Of a DNA stretch of 64,000 nucleotides, positions 20,401 to 32,300 are shown piece after piece (within the stretch, counting starts at the first letter, position 1; each line of letters begins with the position of its first letter). The notes below the pieces were generated by a model, which had not been told where the DNA came from, searched no databases, and saw only the letters and a program-made list of their open reading frames with translations. Source of the stretch: Hydractinia symbiolongicarpus (Eukaryota > Cnidaria > Hydrozoa > Anthoathecata > Hydractiniidae). Where the stretch lies: assembly GCF_029227915.1 (NCBI RefSeq), contig NC_079880.1, positions 23,498,501 through 23,562,500 on the forward strand, read 5' to 3'. The position numbers and the translations under genes were made by a program.

Positions 20401-23150
20401 GTTTTCATTGCTATGTTTCGTGTATTTTACTCTCGTTATTGGGAATTCTTTTGCCATATTTGCGCGCATGCAGCTACTCCAACACACACTCCTGCGTTAA
20501 CATTGTGGTAGGAGTCTACAGCAGAACTTTTTTGCTACAATGGCTTGTTTAATTTCTTTTATTACATGTTTTTTTTCAGGTGACAAATATGATGGGTATT
20601 GAATGGATGAGGCGCCATCTTGGTGAAAAGTATAACCTTCATGTTTTGTCCTTCTCGCCTCCAGGTAGCATGCATATTGACGCAACAATTAACACAGTTA
20701 GAGAAGGCTTAGTGATCGTTAACCCTGACAGGCCATGCAATGAGCTAGATATCTTTCAAAAAGCAGGCTGGAAAATAGTGGAAGCACCTAGACCTGCTAA
20801 ACATGACTCGCATATTTTGCGGATAAGTAGCCCTTGGATAAGTATAAATGTGTTATTGTTGGATGACAAAAGAGTAATCGTGGAGAGTTCGGAAGTGCCA
20901 ACACAGAAAGTATGTTTTCTACCTTTTTTAATAATTAGTCGTAAGCCAGTGGAAATTCTCAGGAATTAACCTGCCATTACTTTCCGTTAGCATCTTTGGG
21001 TATCATAATATAGACAGTAGTCTTGATTCGTGAAAGAATTCACGGGGTCGCCTGCCAGTAAATTATACACTCTGAAAGGAAACCAGAATAAAACTGCACC
21101 CAATCATTTTGCACAAAATATGGCTTTTATTACAAAGACTAGCTGGGGGACCCGCGTCAAAACGCCGGGTTAAGCCACAAGTAACTGTGTGAGCCAGTGT
21201 TTAGCGCCACATGAGCGATTTAGAATAACGCACTTTATAAAGCCGTAAACTGTGCAGCACATCCCGATGGAGCACTTTAGAACAGGTATGCAGTATGGCG
21301 AAAATCGAGTGAAATGTGTGAATAGTGTTTAGGCTGTAACATATTTTTCGAAAAATAATTTTGTCACAACTTTAGCTAAAAAAAGAAAATCACAGTTTAC
21401 AAACAGTTAGCCAATATTATTTATTTTTGCGTTTCCTTGAATATTCAAAACTTAATCGTGACAGCGGACTGAGCTCTTAGTATATACAGTTCAACCGTGT
21501 GACCAATCCATAAAAGCGTAGTACCCTTTTTTAGAAAAACTTTATCACAGCTTCAGTTTAAATTAAATTATAGGAAACAGTCTGTTTTTTAACAGCAGGT
21601 GAATGGCTTAGTACAGGTAAACCGTGTTCCAAATGCATAGCTATGGGTGTAACACCCTTTTTCCAAGAAAAAAATTATCACAACTTCAGTTTAAATAAAA
21701 ACACAGGTAACAGCCTGCCGTTACTCGTCTACCTAAAAAATCACACAGCGATTTTATTTTCTAGAATAAATTTTCATGTCAGTAATAAAAGGTTCAGCCA
21801 CCTAAGTGCATTAAGCGTAAGGATTACTAATTAAGAAATTTGTTTTGTCAAACTTCATTTTACTACTTTCACTTTTTAGCCAGATGCAGCTAATAAAGAG
21901 CTAGCTAGATAGCCACAACTCCAACATAAAAATATACAATAATATAACAAACTGAATAAAAAATTTAAAACAATAGGAATAAATAAGAATAGCTATACCT
22001 AGCCAGCTGGCTTCAGCAGTATACTGCCTTGAGATCTACGTTTGTAGCTAAAATCATAAAACTGATTGGTTTAAGGTTTTACATGGTTAGAGAGCATGAT
22101 GATATATTTATCTTAACATATAAAAACGCACAGACAATAAATATTCCTATAGATACAAAATATAGAGAAGAGTAGATCCGCAAACCTCATACCATAACTT
22201 TTCAATCAAAATGACCCTCGTGAGCTTAATTAATTAGCTTAATCAGGCATATCTCTTGTTTCTTCATAAACGCGTGCTCTAAGTCCAGTTGGAAGATAGC
22301 TATCCGAACTTTCAAATGTATTTCCAGAAATAATATTCTTTTTAAAATGCTGCAAATAAGTACTTCCTCTATATTTCTATTTTTATTTATATTTATTTCT
22401 ATTTTTATTTATAATTTAATAATTGCCGCAAATAATCACGAGTTGTTCAATATTTCTGTTTCAAGGTTATTTACTTAGGAAAATAAAGAAGACTGCTGAA
22501 ATTGCAGTCAACTTATCTCTTTCATATAGGGATAGGTAAACCTAAAGGGAGGGGGGTTTCCACGAAGCGAATTGGACGGTGAATTCGCCGGCGAATTGTA
22601 TCTGTGCGTGCGTAGTTTTGTTTGTTTTGATTTTGCTTCAAAAAATTTGCTTTGACGTAAAGTTTCTAAACAGTTTCTAATCTTTAGCGGCGAAATATTT
22701 CCCTCTAAACTTTTAACCAATTAAAACGCAATATTCAGTGTTTATTTAAAAAAAATAATTATTGAAAAGAAATTAACATGAGTGTTTACATTCAGTATTT
22801 TAAATTCATCTCATACTTTTTGTTTCTCGTGGAAATCAAAAAGATGTTTCGCTTCGTACAAAATATAAAATTCGAATTTTGCGAGAATTAATGTTCGCCA
22901 ACACCGAGTTGCGCAAAAACCCACGATTTTCAGAAAATTGTTTCCATTAAGGTACCAATTGTATAATGATGTAAAGAAAATGCATATGAGTAAGCCAATG
23001 ATTTAGTACTACTTCTCTTTACAGATGTTTGAATCACTTGGTTTTACCTGCATTAAAGTAAATATGGAGCATGCTAATGTCCTAGGAGGAAGTTTTCACT
23101 GCTGGACATGTGACGTAAGAAGAACAGGAGAATTGAAGAGTTATTTTTAG
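17491..23150 (+). CDS. GATM: Glycine amidinotransferase (AGAT), copy 1, five exons
   Basis: Transfers the amidino group of arginine to glycine, giving guanidinoacetate (the creatine precursor) and ornithine; normally mitochondrial. Exons 17491-17781, 18301-18522, 18624-18761, 20580-20909 and 23025-23150, all phase 0 with GT-AG borders, give 368 residues ending in a TAG stop. This equals the conserved vertebrate enzyme from [17 protein letters not shown] to the C-terminus. Active-site motifs are intact: EPCFDAADF (Asp), MHIDAT (His) and [10 protein letters not shown] (catalytic Cys). The initiator ATG and mitochondrial leader must lie in an upstream exon that I could not find. Introns are 519, 101, 1818 and 2115 nt; the last two hold old Helitron-type insertions shared with copy 2. 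Short ORFs inside introns are not genes. Copy 2 lies tail to tail at 29343-34002. Confidence 0.92.
20910..23024 (+). other. AGAT-1 intron 4 with degraded Helitron-type insertions
   Basis: From 20925 to about 21240 the reverse strand resembles the small Helitron at 30770-30935 in the partner gene (hairpin remnant and CTAG-like AATTAG near 20930), so that insertion predates the duplication. A further block at 22560-22650 (GAATTCGCCGGCGAATTG) is shared with 29825-29860. The rest shows nothing recognisable. Confidence 0.55.
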
Positions 23151-23235
23151 ATTCGTCATTTTTTTTTGACTTATTTAACATACCAGTTAATTAAAAAAGA
23201 TATGGAGTGAGAGATGAGTGTTTTTTTTCATATGT

Positions 23236-24700
23236 CAAGGATTTTCTGTTTACATTTATAACATATGTAACATTTCTGTTCCAGTGTAAGATAAATTGTG
23301 TCATTTATTTTGGTGTTTTTTTCTTTATCTCTTACATAACTTGGGTACCATTGCAATTGCGACAGTTAAAAAAATTTTGTAGCCATAATGGTCATGAACT
23401 TCTAAAAAAACTGTGGCTTTTTTAATGGTGACCAAGCACGTAGTATTGTATGCTGCGCTTAATATCCAGGTCTTGATTAAAATTAGCTTGTTTGCTGTTA
23501 ACATAAGCCTTTTCCAATGCAACAAAGGACTCCAATGAGGAAATAAAAGTGTGCCAAAGTAGGGACTTGAAATCGCCAAAAACAATGTCGACTCTAAGTG
23601 AGATTTCGGAGGTGACGAAAATTTAGGCTATAGCGTCTTCGTTTTTCTTTAATTTTTTGCACATCATACAGTTTTGATATGTTGTGCAAAATATTTTACT
23701 TTCGACAGCATTTTCTGCTGCAGAGTATGCTACCCAAGAATCTTTCATAAAAAAATTCTTATTGTTGAAAAATATGAATGCTTTGTGCTTCCCATGTGCC
23801 AAATCTTTCTGAAAAAACATGCATTAGCATTTTGTGATTTAAACTCTCATTTTAAAGGTGCATAAACATATAAAAATGCGGTAAAACTCTATTATAAAGT
23901 TCAATGACATCTTCATGTGCACACATAACACCTTCTCACCATCTTTTAAATCTTTTTTCAAAGCATGTAATTTAACACCCTTGCAATCAAATCTTGTTCA
24001 ACAGAAGCAGATTGACCAGGTAACAAATTAGTAACAATTTCTGCCCATTCTGGGTTCAAGTTAAAGTTAAGGTAATCCACCAGTCCTTGTTAGGACTCTG
24101 TTCGAAGCTTGTTTTGATTTCGACACATAAAGGCCCTTGGCCTTACAACTGGGTAAGCCTATGTCTAACTACAGTTGCATGCTTCCTGACATGGGCCATT
24201 TTTTGGTCTCAAGTAGGCTCATCGCTAGGTAATAAAATGAGAGACATCATCACAATCAATATTGCACAATATATAAGGATTTTGCGGCAAAGATTAACAT
24301 ATATCCCAAAACTGGGAGGTCTATAGCCTGCTGGTGGTCTAAAGTTTGCCGACGAAAAAGCAAAACTAAATTCATTACTATATACCCTAATATACTTTTT
24401 TACTTGAGAAGAATTGCTGCTTAATAACTCAAGTACTTCAGTAGAAAATTCTATTAAGGCAGGGACATTGTGACAACACTTAAAATAGCTGTGATTATTA
24501 AATTTATTCCATAAAATTCACATACAATATTAAAAGGTTTGCTCTACGCCGGGCATTTTCTAGTGCAACATTTTCAGTCACACGTCTTACATTTTGTCAC
24601 GAAGCAGTGTCTTCCCTACGTTGGTTAGCCTCTTTTACAGTCTTATCCTTCCATTACCTTGTGAAACTAATGTTGCCTTTGCTTATTAATTAATTTTTTA
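23236..24700 (-). mobile_element. Diverged Helitron fragment, copy 3 (3' flank of AGAT-1)
   Basis: The reverse complement matches copy 1 from about 3048 back to 1230, including the AGTCCTAACAAGGACT block near 24090 and Rep-region remnants. Divergence and indels are much heavier than between copies 1 and 2. Its start at 23236 beside AGAT-1 is the same junction as 29263 beside AGAT-2. Confidence 0.75.
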
Positions 24701-24789
24701 CTTCAATAATATTTTTAACAGGTTTCAATTATCAGTTAAAGAAGCTTCTTTCTATAAAGTCCTGTTTGTTAATAAATATCAAAAGTTAA

Positions 24790-26161
24790 AAACATTATTT
24801 ATTATGTGTACATTATAAACACAGTTAAAAATATTAGAAATCACAAACAAAAGAGAGAACCACAAAAACAAAATGAAAAAAAACGCACTGGTGTCAAATG
24901 GAAAAAGACAAGAATTAGGGACATAGCACAATTGACATACCGAACTGATAGGTATATAAAAAACTACTAAAAACTCAAATTTTAACTCATACAAAAAAAT
25001 CTTTAACTTAACGGTAAAGTCTTTTGTGTCAATTTCTGAACGTATATCAAGCGGAAGTTTATTATGTTATAACAATCACCTCAAAATACTCTTCAAAATT
25101 AGGAACGTTGCCTATTAAACATTTATGCACGGTGGTACAGAGCTTTCTCATCTGATAATTATGAATTGCTGCAGTGTTAGTGCTGTATCGGAGAATACTA
25201 TGTGCTCTGCTGTCTAGTTACTTCAACATATGCATTCTGTATGGCTAGTGGAAGTAATTTGTAAATGAACATTATGTTTTGCTCGGTTCGATCATAGCCT
25301 GGTAGATACACAGTGGTGCGGTAGCTATTAGATGAGATCTAATTTTACGTAACAGTCGAAGTCTCCCATATATTTTCTTGTGTACAGACTTTAAATGATT
25401 AACCAGAGTTACTTATAAATCCAGGTTGATTCTAAATACTTGTATCTTTCAGTATTGTTAAATTTATCTAGGCGATACAAAATGCTGATGTTTTGGTTTT
25501 GTCTTGTAAGTCGTGATTGTGTCCCAAAAAGCATGACATCTGTTTTTCCTTGTTTAAGGTTCAAGATTAGCGCATTTTCTTCTAACCAGTCCGATAAATT
25601 CTTTGAGCCATTGGTGAGTGCATGTTCGATTGAAGAGATATTGTTAAAATGAAAAATAAAAAATAGTAAATGAGTATGGCGTCGGCGTGCATTATAATTT
25701 CAAAGCTCTTTAGTTACTTTTCAGTCTGTTAAAATAGAGTAAAAAAAGCAGCGGATCCAGTATTAATCCTTGAGGGACGCCACAAAATACGGTTGACTCG
25801 AACATAGGTGATGTTGTAGGAAACGTGCTGCCAACGGCTAAACAAGTAATCAGTAAAAAATTGCTTTTCATGATCGAGAATGCCATAATTCAGGAGTTTA
25901 TTCAGAATGGCGGTATGACTTATTGTATCGAAAGCCATGCTAAGATTGATAAAAATGGCGTTAGTTAGTTGTGATTTATTCATTGCTTTGTGAATGTCAT
26001 TTAAGAACAAAGTTGCAGGAGTTTCAGTTGATCTATGCTTACGGAACCCAAACTGTTTTGATGACAAAAGATTATTTGATTCCATGTATTTTGAAAGTTG
26101 TTGATGAACACATTTCTCGAGTATCTTTTATATGATTGGTAACACCTTGATTGGCCGATAG
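24790..26161 (-). pseudogene. 5'-truncated LINE reverse transcriptase at the centre of the inverted duplication
   Basis: Minus-strand reading gives successive RT blocks of a jockey/CR1-like non-LTR retrotransposon: a YRPI...VLPII stretch at 26160-26130, SKQFGFRKHRSTET and INLSMAFDTISHTA at 26050-25920 (AFDTI holds the first catalytic Asp), GVPQG near 25770, then LSDWLEENALILNLKQGKT near 25590 and a diverged C-terminal tail (RKLCTTVHKCLIG) near 25130. The YADD block is missing or destroyed between 25730 and 25640. Several frameshifts and stops occur, so it is dead. It stops sharply at 26161, about 45 bp before the right-arm Helitron repeat. Confidence 0.8.
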
Positions 26162-26205
26162 AATCACAATTAATTTTGCAAATTTTACGAAAACCGATCC
26201 CACAA

Positions 26206-29200
26206 AATAAAATTATTGTTCTCTTGCTTTAGCCGGTAGAACTTTAAGATGGACTTCTTCTTTATCTCCGTTTTTACTACCGAGACCACCGAAGCACGGA
26301 AGAATACCAGTCTAGTGTAGCGGTACGTGAATTATTAGTTTGTTGAGTGCTGAAAACAGAACTAACTTGTTGAACGGTACAAAAGGTACAAAACCAAAAA
26401 AAAACCCTATTATTTTAGCAAGTAAATGATTTTCCATTATTATTTTATGCTTAGTTGGTTTCGCCAATTTCATCAAGCTACAATAGTCGTTTGTTATCTT
26501 TTTTTTTTTTTTTGTGATGTGAAATTTAATAAAGCTTACGAGGAGTTTTAACAGGCTAAAATTCTGTTTAAAAAACGAAATAAATCCAAAATAGTTGGTT
26601 TTATTGACTTTTACGTTTCATCTAGGTTTCATAAAAGCTTAAACTCATTTTTTTATTGAAGATATTATTTCGGTTTGTCTGTTCAGTATTCATATTACTG
26701 TGGAAAGTTTATCATTTCTTGAACATGATAGTTTAGTAGGCGACGTTTCGGGAGATCCTTCTCCCATTTTTTTATTTACGTATTTTTTATCGTCGCTTGG
26801 TGTGCTAGTTAAAATAATTAATTATTAATCACAACATACTGTAACTTGTATTTTTGGGACGATTTTTTCTGCACTTAAGTGCTTAACATGACGTTTACCC
26901 TTTTTTTACTGTGTCTGTGCTGAGGTCACCGACTAATCTCTTTGATAATAAATGTATTCTGTGTGTTCAAAATGTTTGCGCGCAGCTTTATCTTTTGAAT
27001 TCAAGCAGAGCCCAAGGTTTTTAGTTTTCGACCCAGCTTTTGTTTGAAGAAAATAACAGAAATAAACAAGGAGACGAGCAAAGTGGAAGCAAGTGAATGA
27101 AGAGGTAAATTTCTGAATTAAGGAAGCTTCTCATTTAGTTGGTCTGAGTACTTTGTTCTGTTTGCTACTTGTGAGAAAACATGTTTACTTTGTTTGCTTG
27201 TTCTGAGAGCACTCTCGTGGTTAGCCAGATCACTTAGTTGCCTTTTATTTTGTTCTAATTTTTGTTAATTGTTTACAAAGGAACACGTAGCTATTTTTGA
27301 ATATTTTTCCTCTACCCATTTTCTATTTCAGCATAGCTATTTCCCACCTGCAATTGTAAATAATAATGTTTAATTTTAAGCGCATAACTATGCACATTGT
27401 CTTTCTGGCCTACGAAATGATGCAGATGTTAATAGTCCTCATCTTGAATAACAAAGGCAACATCATGATTCACCAGGTAATTGAAATATTCTCAACGAGG
27501 TTAGGGAAGAAAATGCTCTGCAATTAAATGTAAGACGTGCTAATAAAATGTTGGACTGGCAAATGCCCGGTGTAGATCAGACATTTTGCGTCATCAAACT
27601 AGGCCTCCACAATGTTTAATTTTTTCTCGACATAGTGATAAGATTATGTTTCCTCCTTTAAATTCTGCAGGTGATTTTAATATTGCATGTCAATTTAATG
27701 GATTAAGTTTAATAATGAAAACTATTTTAAGTGTTGTCACAATGTCCCTGCCTTAATAGAGTTTTCTACTGAAGTACGTGAATTATCAAGCAGCAACTCT
27801 TCTCAAGTAAAAAAGTATATTAGGGTATACAATAATGGATTTAGTTTTGCTTTTTCGTCGGCAACCTTTAGACCACCAGCAGGCTATGGACCTCCAAGTC
27901 TTAGGATATATGTAAAACAATCTTTGCCGAAAATTCCTTATATATTGTGAAATATTAATCTCATTTTTATGATGTCCCTCATTTTATTACCTCGTGGTGA
28001 GCCTAGTTGAGACCAAAAATGGCCCATGTTAAGGAGCATGCAACTGTAGATAGTAATAGGCTTACCCAGTTAGAATGAATGCCCTTCATTTAGCAAAGGA
28101 ATTGTTTTAGCCATTCTTAGTAGGCGCATATGTTAAAGGTAAAGGCTTATTATTTATTCGTCGAAATCAAAACCAGCTTCGAGCGAGTCCTAACAAGGAC
28201 TTATGGATTACCTGGAAAATACTGCACATCAACGTAACGTGCAGGTAGTATTGTTGTCTTGCCTCCTACCTTTTCTAGCTCACCGCGTAACATACATCAG
28301 ATGTACCTTGATGCAATTGCATCGGTTTCAAAGAAAGGTTACCAAGATTTTACTTATCTTCTACTTGAAACCCAAAATAAGCCAAAAACTGTTACTAATT
28401 TGTTACCTGGTCAATCTGCTTCTGATAGACCAGATTTCGTTGCAAGGGTGTTTAAATTACATGCTTTAAAAAAAGATTTAAAAGATGATGAGAAGGTGTT
28501 ATGTGTGCACATGTAGATGTCATTGAACTTTATAAAAGAGTTTTACCGCATGTTCATATGTTTCATATGCATCTGCACAACAAGTTTAAATCATGAAATG
28601 CTGATCCAGGCTTTTTCAGGACATGCGCATCACAAGGCACAAGTCAATCATTTTTTCAAGCGATAGGATTTTTTACTTTTTATTATAAAAGATTATTGAT
28701 TGGTATCTTTTGCTGTAGAAAACGCTGTCGAAAGTAAAATGTCGAAAATAAAATTATTTTTGCACAACATGTCATAACTGTATGATGTGCAAAAAATGTA
28801 AAAAAATACTTAAACGCTATAAAAAGTTGATCCAAGTTTTCTTCACCTCCGAAACCTCACTTAGAGTCAGCTTTTTTTGGGGCGATTTTGAGTCCCTACT
28901 TTCATACATTTTTATTTCTCCATTGGAGTCATTTGTTGCATTTGAAAAGGCTTATGTTACTAACAAGCAAGCTAACTTTAATCAAGAGCTGGACATTATA
29001 ATGTAGCACAACATACAGTACTACGCGCTTGGTTGGCATTAAAAAATTCTATCCCTTTTTTTAAAATTTCATGACCATCATGGCTACCAAAGATGTTTTC
29101 CAAAGAATAGGATAATAACTGCCGTAATTACAATGGTAGCCAAGTTAGGTAAAAGATTAAGAAAAAAACACTGAAGTAAATGGCACAATTTATGCTATAC

Positions 29201-29263
29201 TAGGGCGCATAAAAGCATAAACGTAACATATTTATAAGTATAAACAGAAAATCTTTGACATAG
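26206..29263 (+). mobile_element. Decayed Rep-encoding Helitron, copy 2 (3' flank of AGAT-2)
   Basis: Near-identical direct repeat of 1-3048. The 5' start equivalent is at 26937 after CTAA (CTAG in copy 1). Relative to copy 1 it has an 8 bp difference near 28285 that splits the Rep fragment into two frames (28203-28469 and 28259-28516); the block LLPGQSASDRPDFVARVFKL is intact in the second. It abuts the AGAT-2 3' flank at 29263. Confidence 0.8.
28259..28516 (+). pseudogene. Helitron Rep-region fragment, copy 2
   Basis: Same conserved helicase-like N-terminal block as 1992-2297. The 5' part is out of frame because of a small indel. Not a functional gene. Confidence 0.7.
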
Positions 29264-29342
29264 GAAAAAACACTCATCTATCACTCCATCTCTTCTTTAA
29301 TTATCTGGCATGTTAAATAGGTCAAAAAAATAATGAAGAATC

Positions 29343-32300
29343 TTAAAAATAACTCTTTAATTCTCCTGTTTTTCTTACATCGCATGTCCAGCAGTGAAAA
29401 CTTCCTCCTAGGACATTAGCATGCTCCATCTTTACTTTAATGCAGGTGAAACCAAGCGATTCAAACATCTGTAAAAGAAGTAGTGCTAAATCATTCGCTT
29501 ACTCATTTGCAATTTCTTTACACATTATGAAATTGGTACATTAACTGGTACATTTTCTGAATTTAGTGGGTTTTTGCAAATTTATAATAATTTTATAATA
29601 CATTCAGTATTTTAAACTTAAACACTGGTATGGGTATTGAAACAAGGCAGTTATGTTGAATTCTTTTCAGTAATAAATTTTTCTAAGAACAAACACTAAA
29701 ATTTGCGTTCTAATTGGTGAAAAGTTTAGAACGAAGCATTTTGCCAATAAAAATTAAAAAATGTTTGGCTACTTCAAAGAAAATTTTTTGAAAGAAAATC
29801 AAAACAAACAAAACTACGCACACATAGATACAATTCGCCCGGCGAATTCACCGTAAAGAGAAGTAAAGAAATATGAAGGAAGTATTTATTTGCATCATTC
29901 CAAAAATAAAATCATTTCTGGAAGTACTGTTGAAAGTTCGGATTGCTACCTTCCCAGTGGACTTACGTGTTTTGAGCAAACAAAAGATATGCTTGAAGGT
30001 GGTTTAAAATAATTCGAAATTAAACAGATTAATTTAGAAAAAAAAGCTCACGAGGCCATTTTGGTTAGGAAGTGATGGTTTGAGGTTTGAAGGTTTCCTC
30101 TTCTCTTCTAAATAATTTGTATCTATAGGGATATTTATTTGCTGTATGTTTTAAAATGTTAAGATGAATATACTTTTGAATATACATCACACTTTTTAGC
30201 CATGTAGAAATCTTATACAAACTAATTTAAAGATTTTACCTAAAAACGTAGATTTGGAGGCAGTATCCTCCTGAAACCAGCTGGCTAGGTATAGCTATTC
30301 TTATTTATTCCTATTGTTTTTTTTTTATTTTTTATTCATTTTGTTATGTTATTATTCGGGCCACATAGTTCAACTGTATATACTAAGCGCTGAAAATGCT
30401 GTCACGTTTTAAACATTCACGGAAAATGATTTCGCAAAATAAATAAAATTGGCTAACTGATTGTAAACTGTAATTATTTTTTTTAGGTAAATTTGTTAGA
30501 AAAAACAAAAATTTCAAGTTACACTCCAAATACTATTCACACGCTTTACTCGATTTTCGACATACTGTATACCTGTTTGAAATTGCTCCACCTTGATGTG
30601 CTACCCAGTTTACAGCTTTATGAAGCGCTTTATTGCTAAACGCACATTGTGGCGTTAAACACTGGGGCACACAGTTACTTGTGGTTTGATCCGGCGTTAA
30701 TAACCGCCATATTTTGTGCATTCAAAATGGCTGCGCGCAGCTTTAATCCGGTTTCCTTGCAGAGTAGATAATATGCAGACGACGACCCCGTGGTTTCTTC
30801 CACAGGATAATGACTATATTATAACATATTAATGACGATATAATAATACCCAACTTTCCGTCTGTCAGGCAAAGATAGTAATGGAAAGTAGTGGCAGGCC
30901 AATTCATGTGGATTTCCACGAGCTTATGACTAGTTAGGATAGAAAACATACTTTTTGTATTGGTAATTCAGAACTCTCCACGATTACTCTTTTGTCATCC
31001 AGTAACACATTTATACTTAACCAACTGGTACTTATCCGCAAAACATGCGAAGTAGGCTTAGCAGGTCTAGGTGCTTCCACTATTTTCCAGCCTGCTTTTT
31101 GAAAAATATCTAGCTCATTGCACGGTCTGTTAGGGTTAACAATAAGTAAGCCTTCTCTTACTGCAGTAAATGATACGTCAATATGCATGCTATTGGGAGG
31201 CGAGAAGGTCAAAACATGAAGGTTATACTTTTCACCAAGATGGCGCCTCATCCATTCAATACCCATCATATTTGTCACCTGAAAAAAACATGTAATAAAA
31301 AGTAATTAAACCAGCTACTGCGGACTCCTGCTATTGCTATTGCTGCAGGAAGTTCTTCTGCGGACGCCTGCTGGAAAGTTGACTCAGGAGTGTGTATTGG
31401 AGTAGTTCTGAATGGTTGCAATTATAAGGAAAGAATTTGCAGTTACAAAAGTAAATTTGAATAGCATAAAGACCAATAAAAACAATTTATTTTTTATTTA
31501 GTTCAAATTTTAGTTTCAAAACAAAATTCAGCTTCAGTTGAAACTGATAACAAATAAATTAAAATCTAGCTTCAAAAAAATTGAAATCACGAAAAGTGGC
31601 ATACGGAAAAGGTGAGACTTAAGATTGGGAGTGCAGGACAAATTTATTATAGAAAATATTTCGAAGACCAGAAGTAATATCTCGGCATGTGGGAAAGGTG
31701 AGATTTAGGGTTTTTACTCTTCCTAACCTAATTGTAGAAAGAGACCCCAAATTTTGGAACATTTCACCACTCATTTCGATTTAACAACCCCCTGCCCCTC
31801 AGCCTATTATAAAAAAAATCGGATAATTCACACCATTTCTTTGATTAGAACCACACATCATTTGAAGACAGTATTTAGTACAGCTGGGAAATGGAATAAA
31901 ATGACGCGTATAACCTTAATCAATTGAGAAAATCGCTTCTATGTAAGTATCTAGCACTTGGCAAACTCACTTCTAAATTTTCTCAGCGATTTAGTGCTTC
32001 TGATCTTATTTGTTAGGTCCAAAATCCTAAATGGTGCTAATTGTTGGTGCTAATTATTCGGATATTTATTCCCAGGTCCTAGATCGCATTGCTCCATAAT
32101 GCGGATGTTGTGAAAAACAAAGCTAGCGTACCCATGATGTTGCTTACTCCGCCTACACCCCTGGCAAAGTAAAACGTTTGTATTTTACTGGCTGCACCGC
32201 ACTGGCCAAGTGACGCGCCTATATTTCAGGCCTCAAAAATGGAAATTTACCCATATCAGTTTGTGAACGCCTTCTCCAACTAATGATTTGAATAAAAGTA

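Larger units (their letters stand above)
16985..24700. repeat. Left arm of a large inverted duplication
   Basis: Contains AGAT-1 (+) and an inverted Helitron fragment. Matches the reverse complement of about 26206-35210 in exons, introns, upstream sequence (from CACATGCTGAATGTAAA near 17001) and 3' junction. Introns are clearly more diverged and have indels. Confidence 0.8.
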
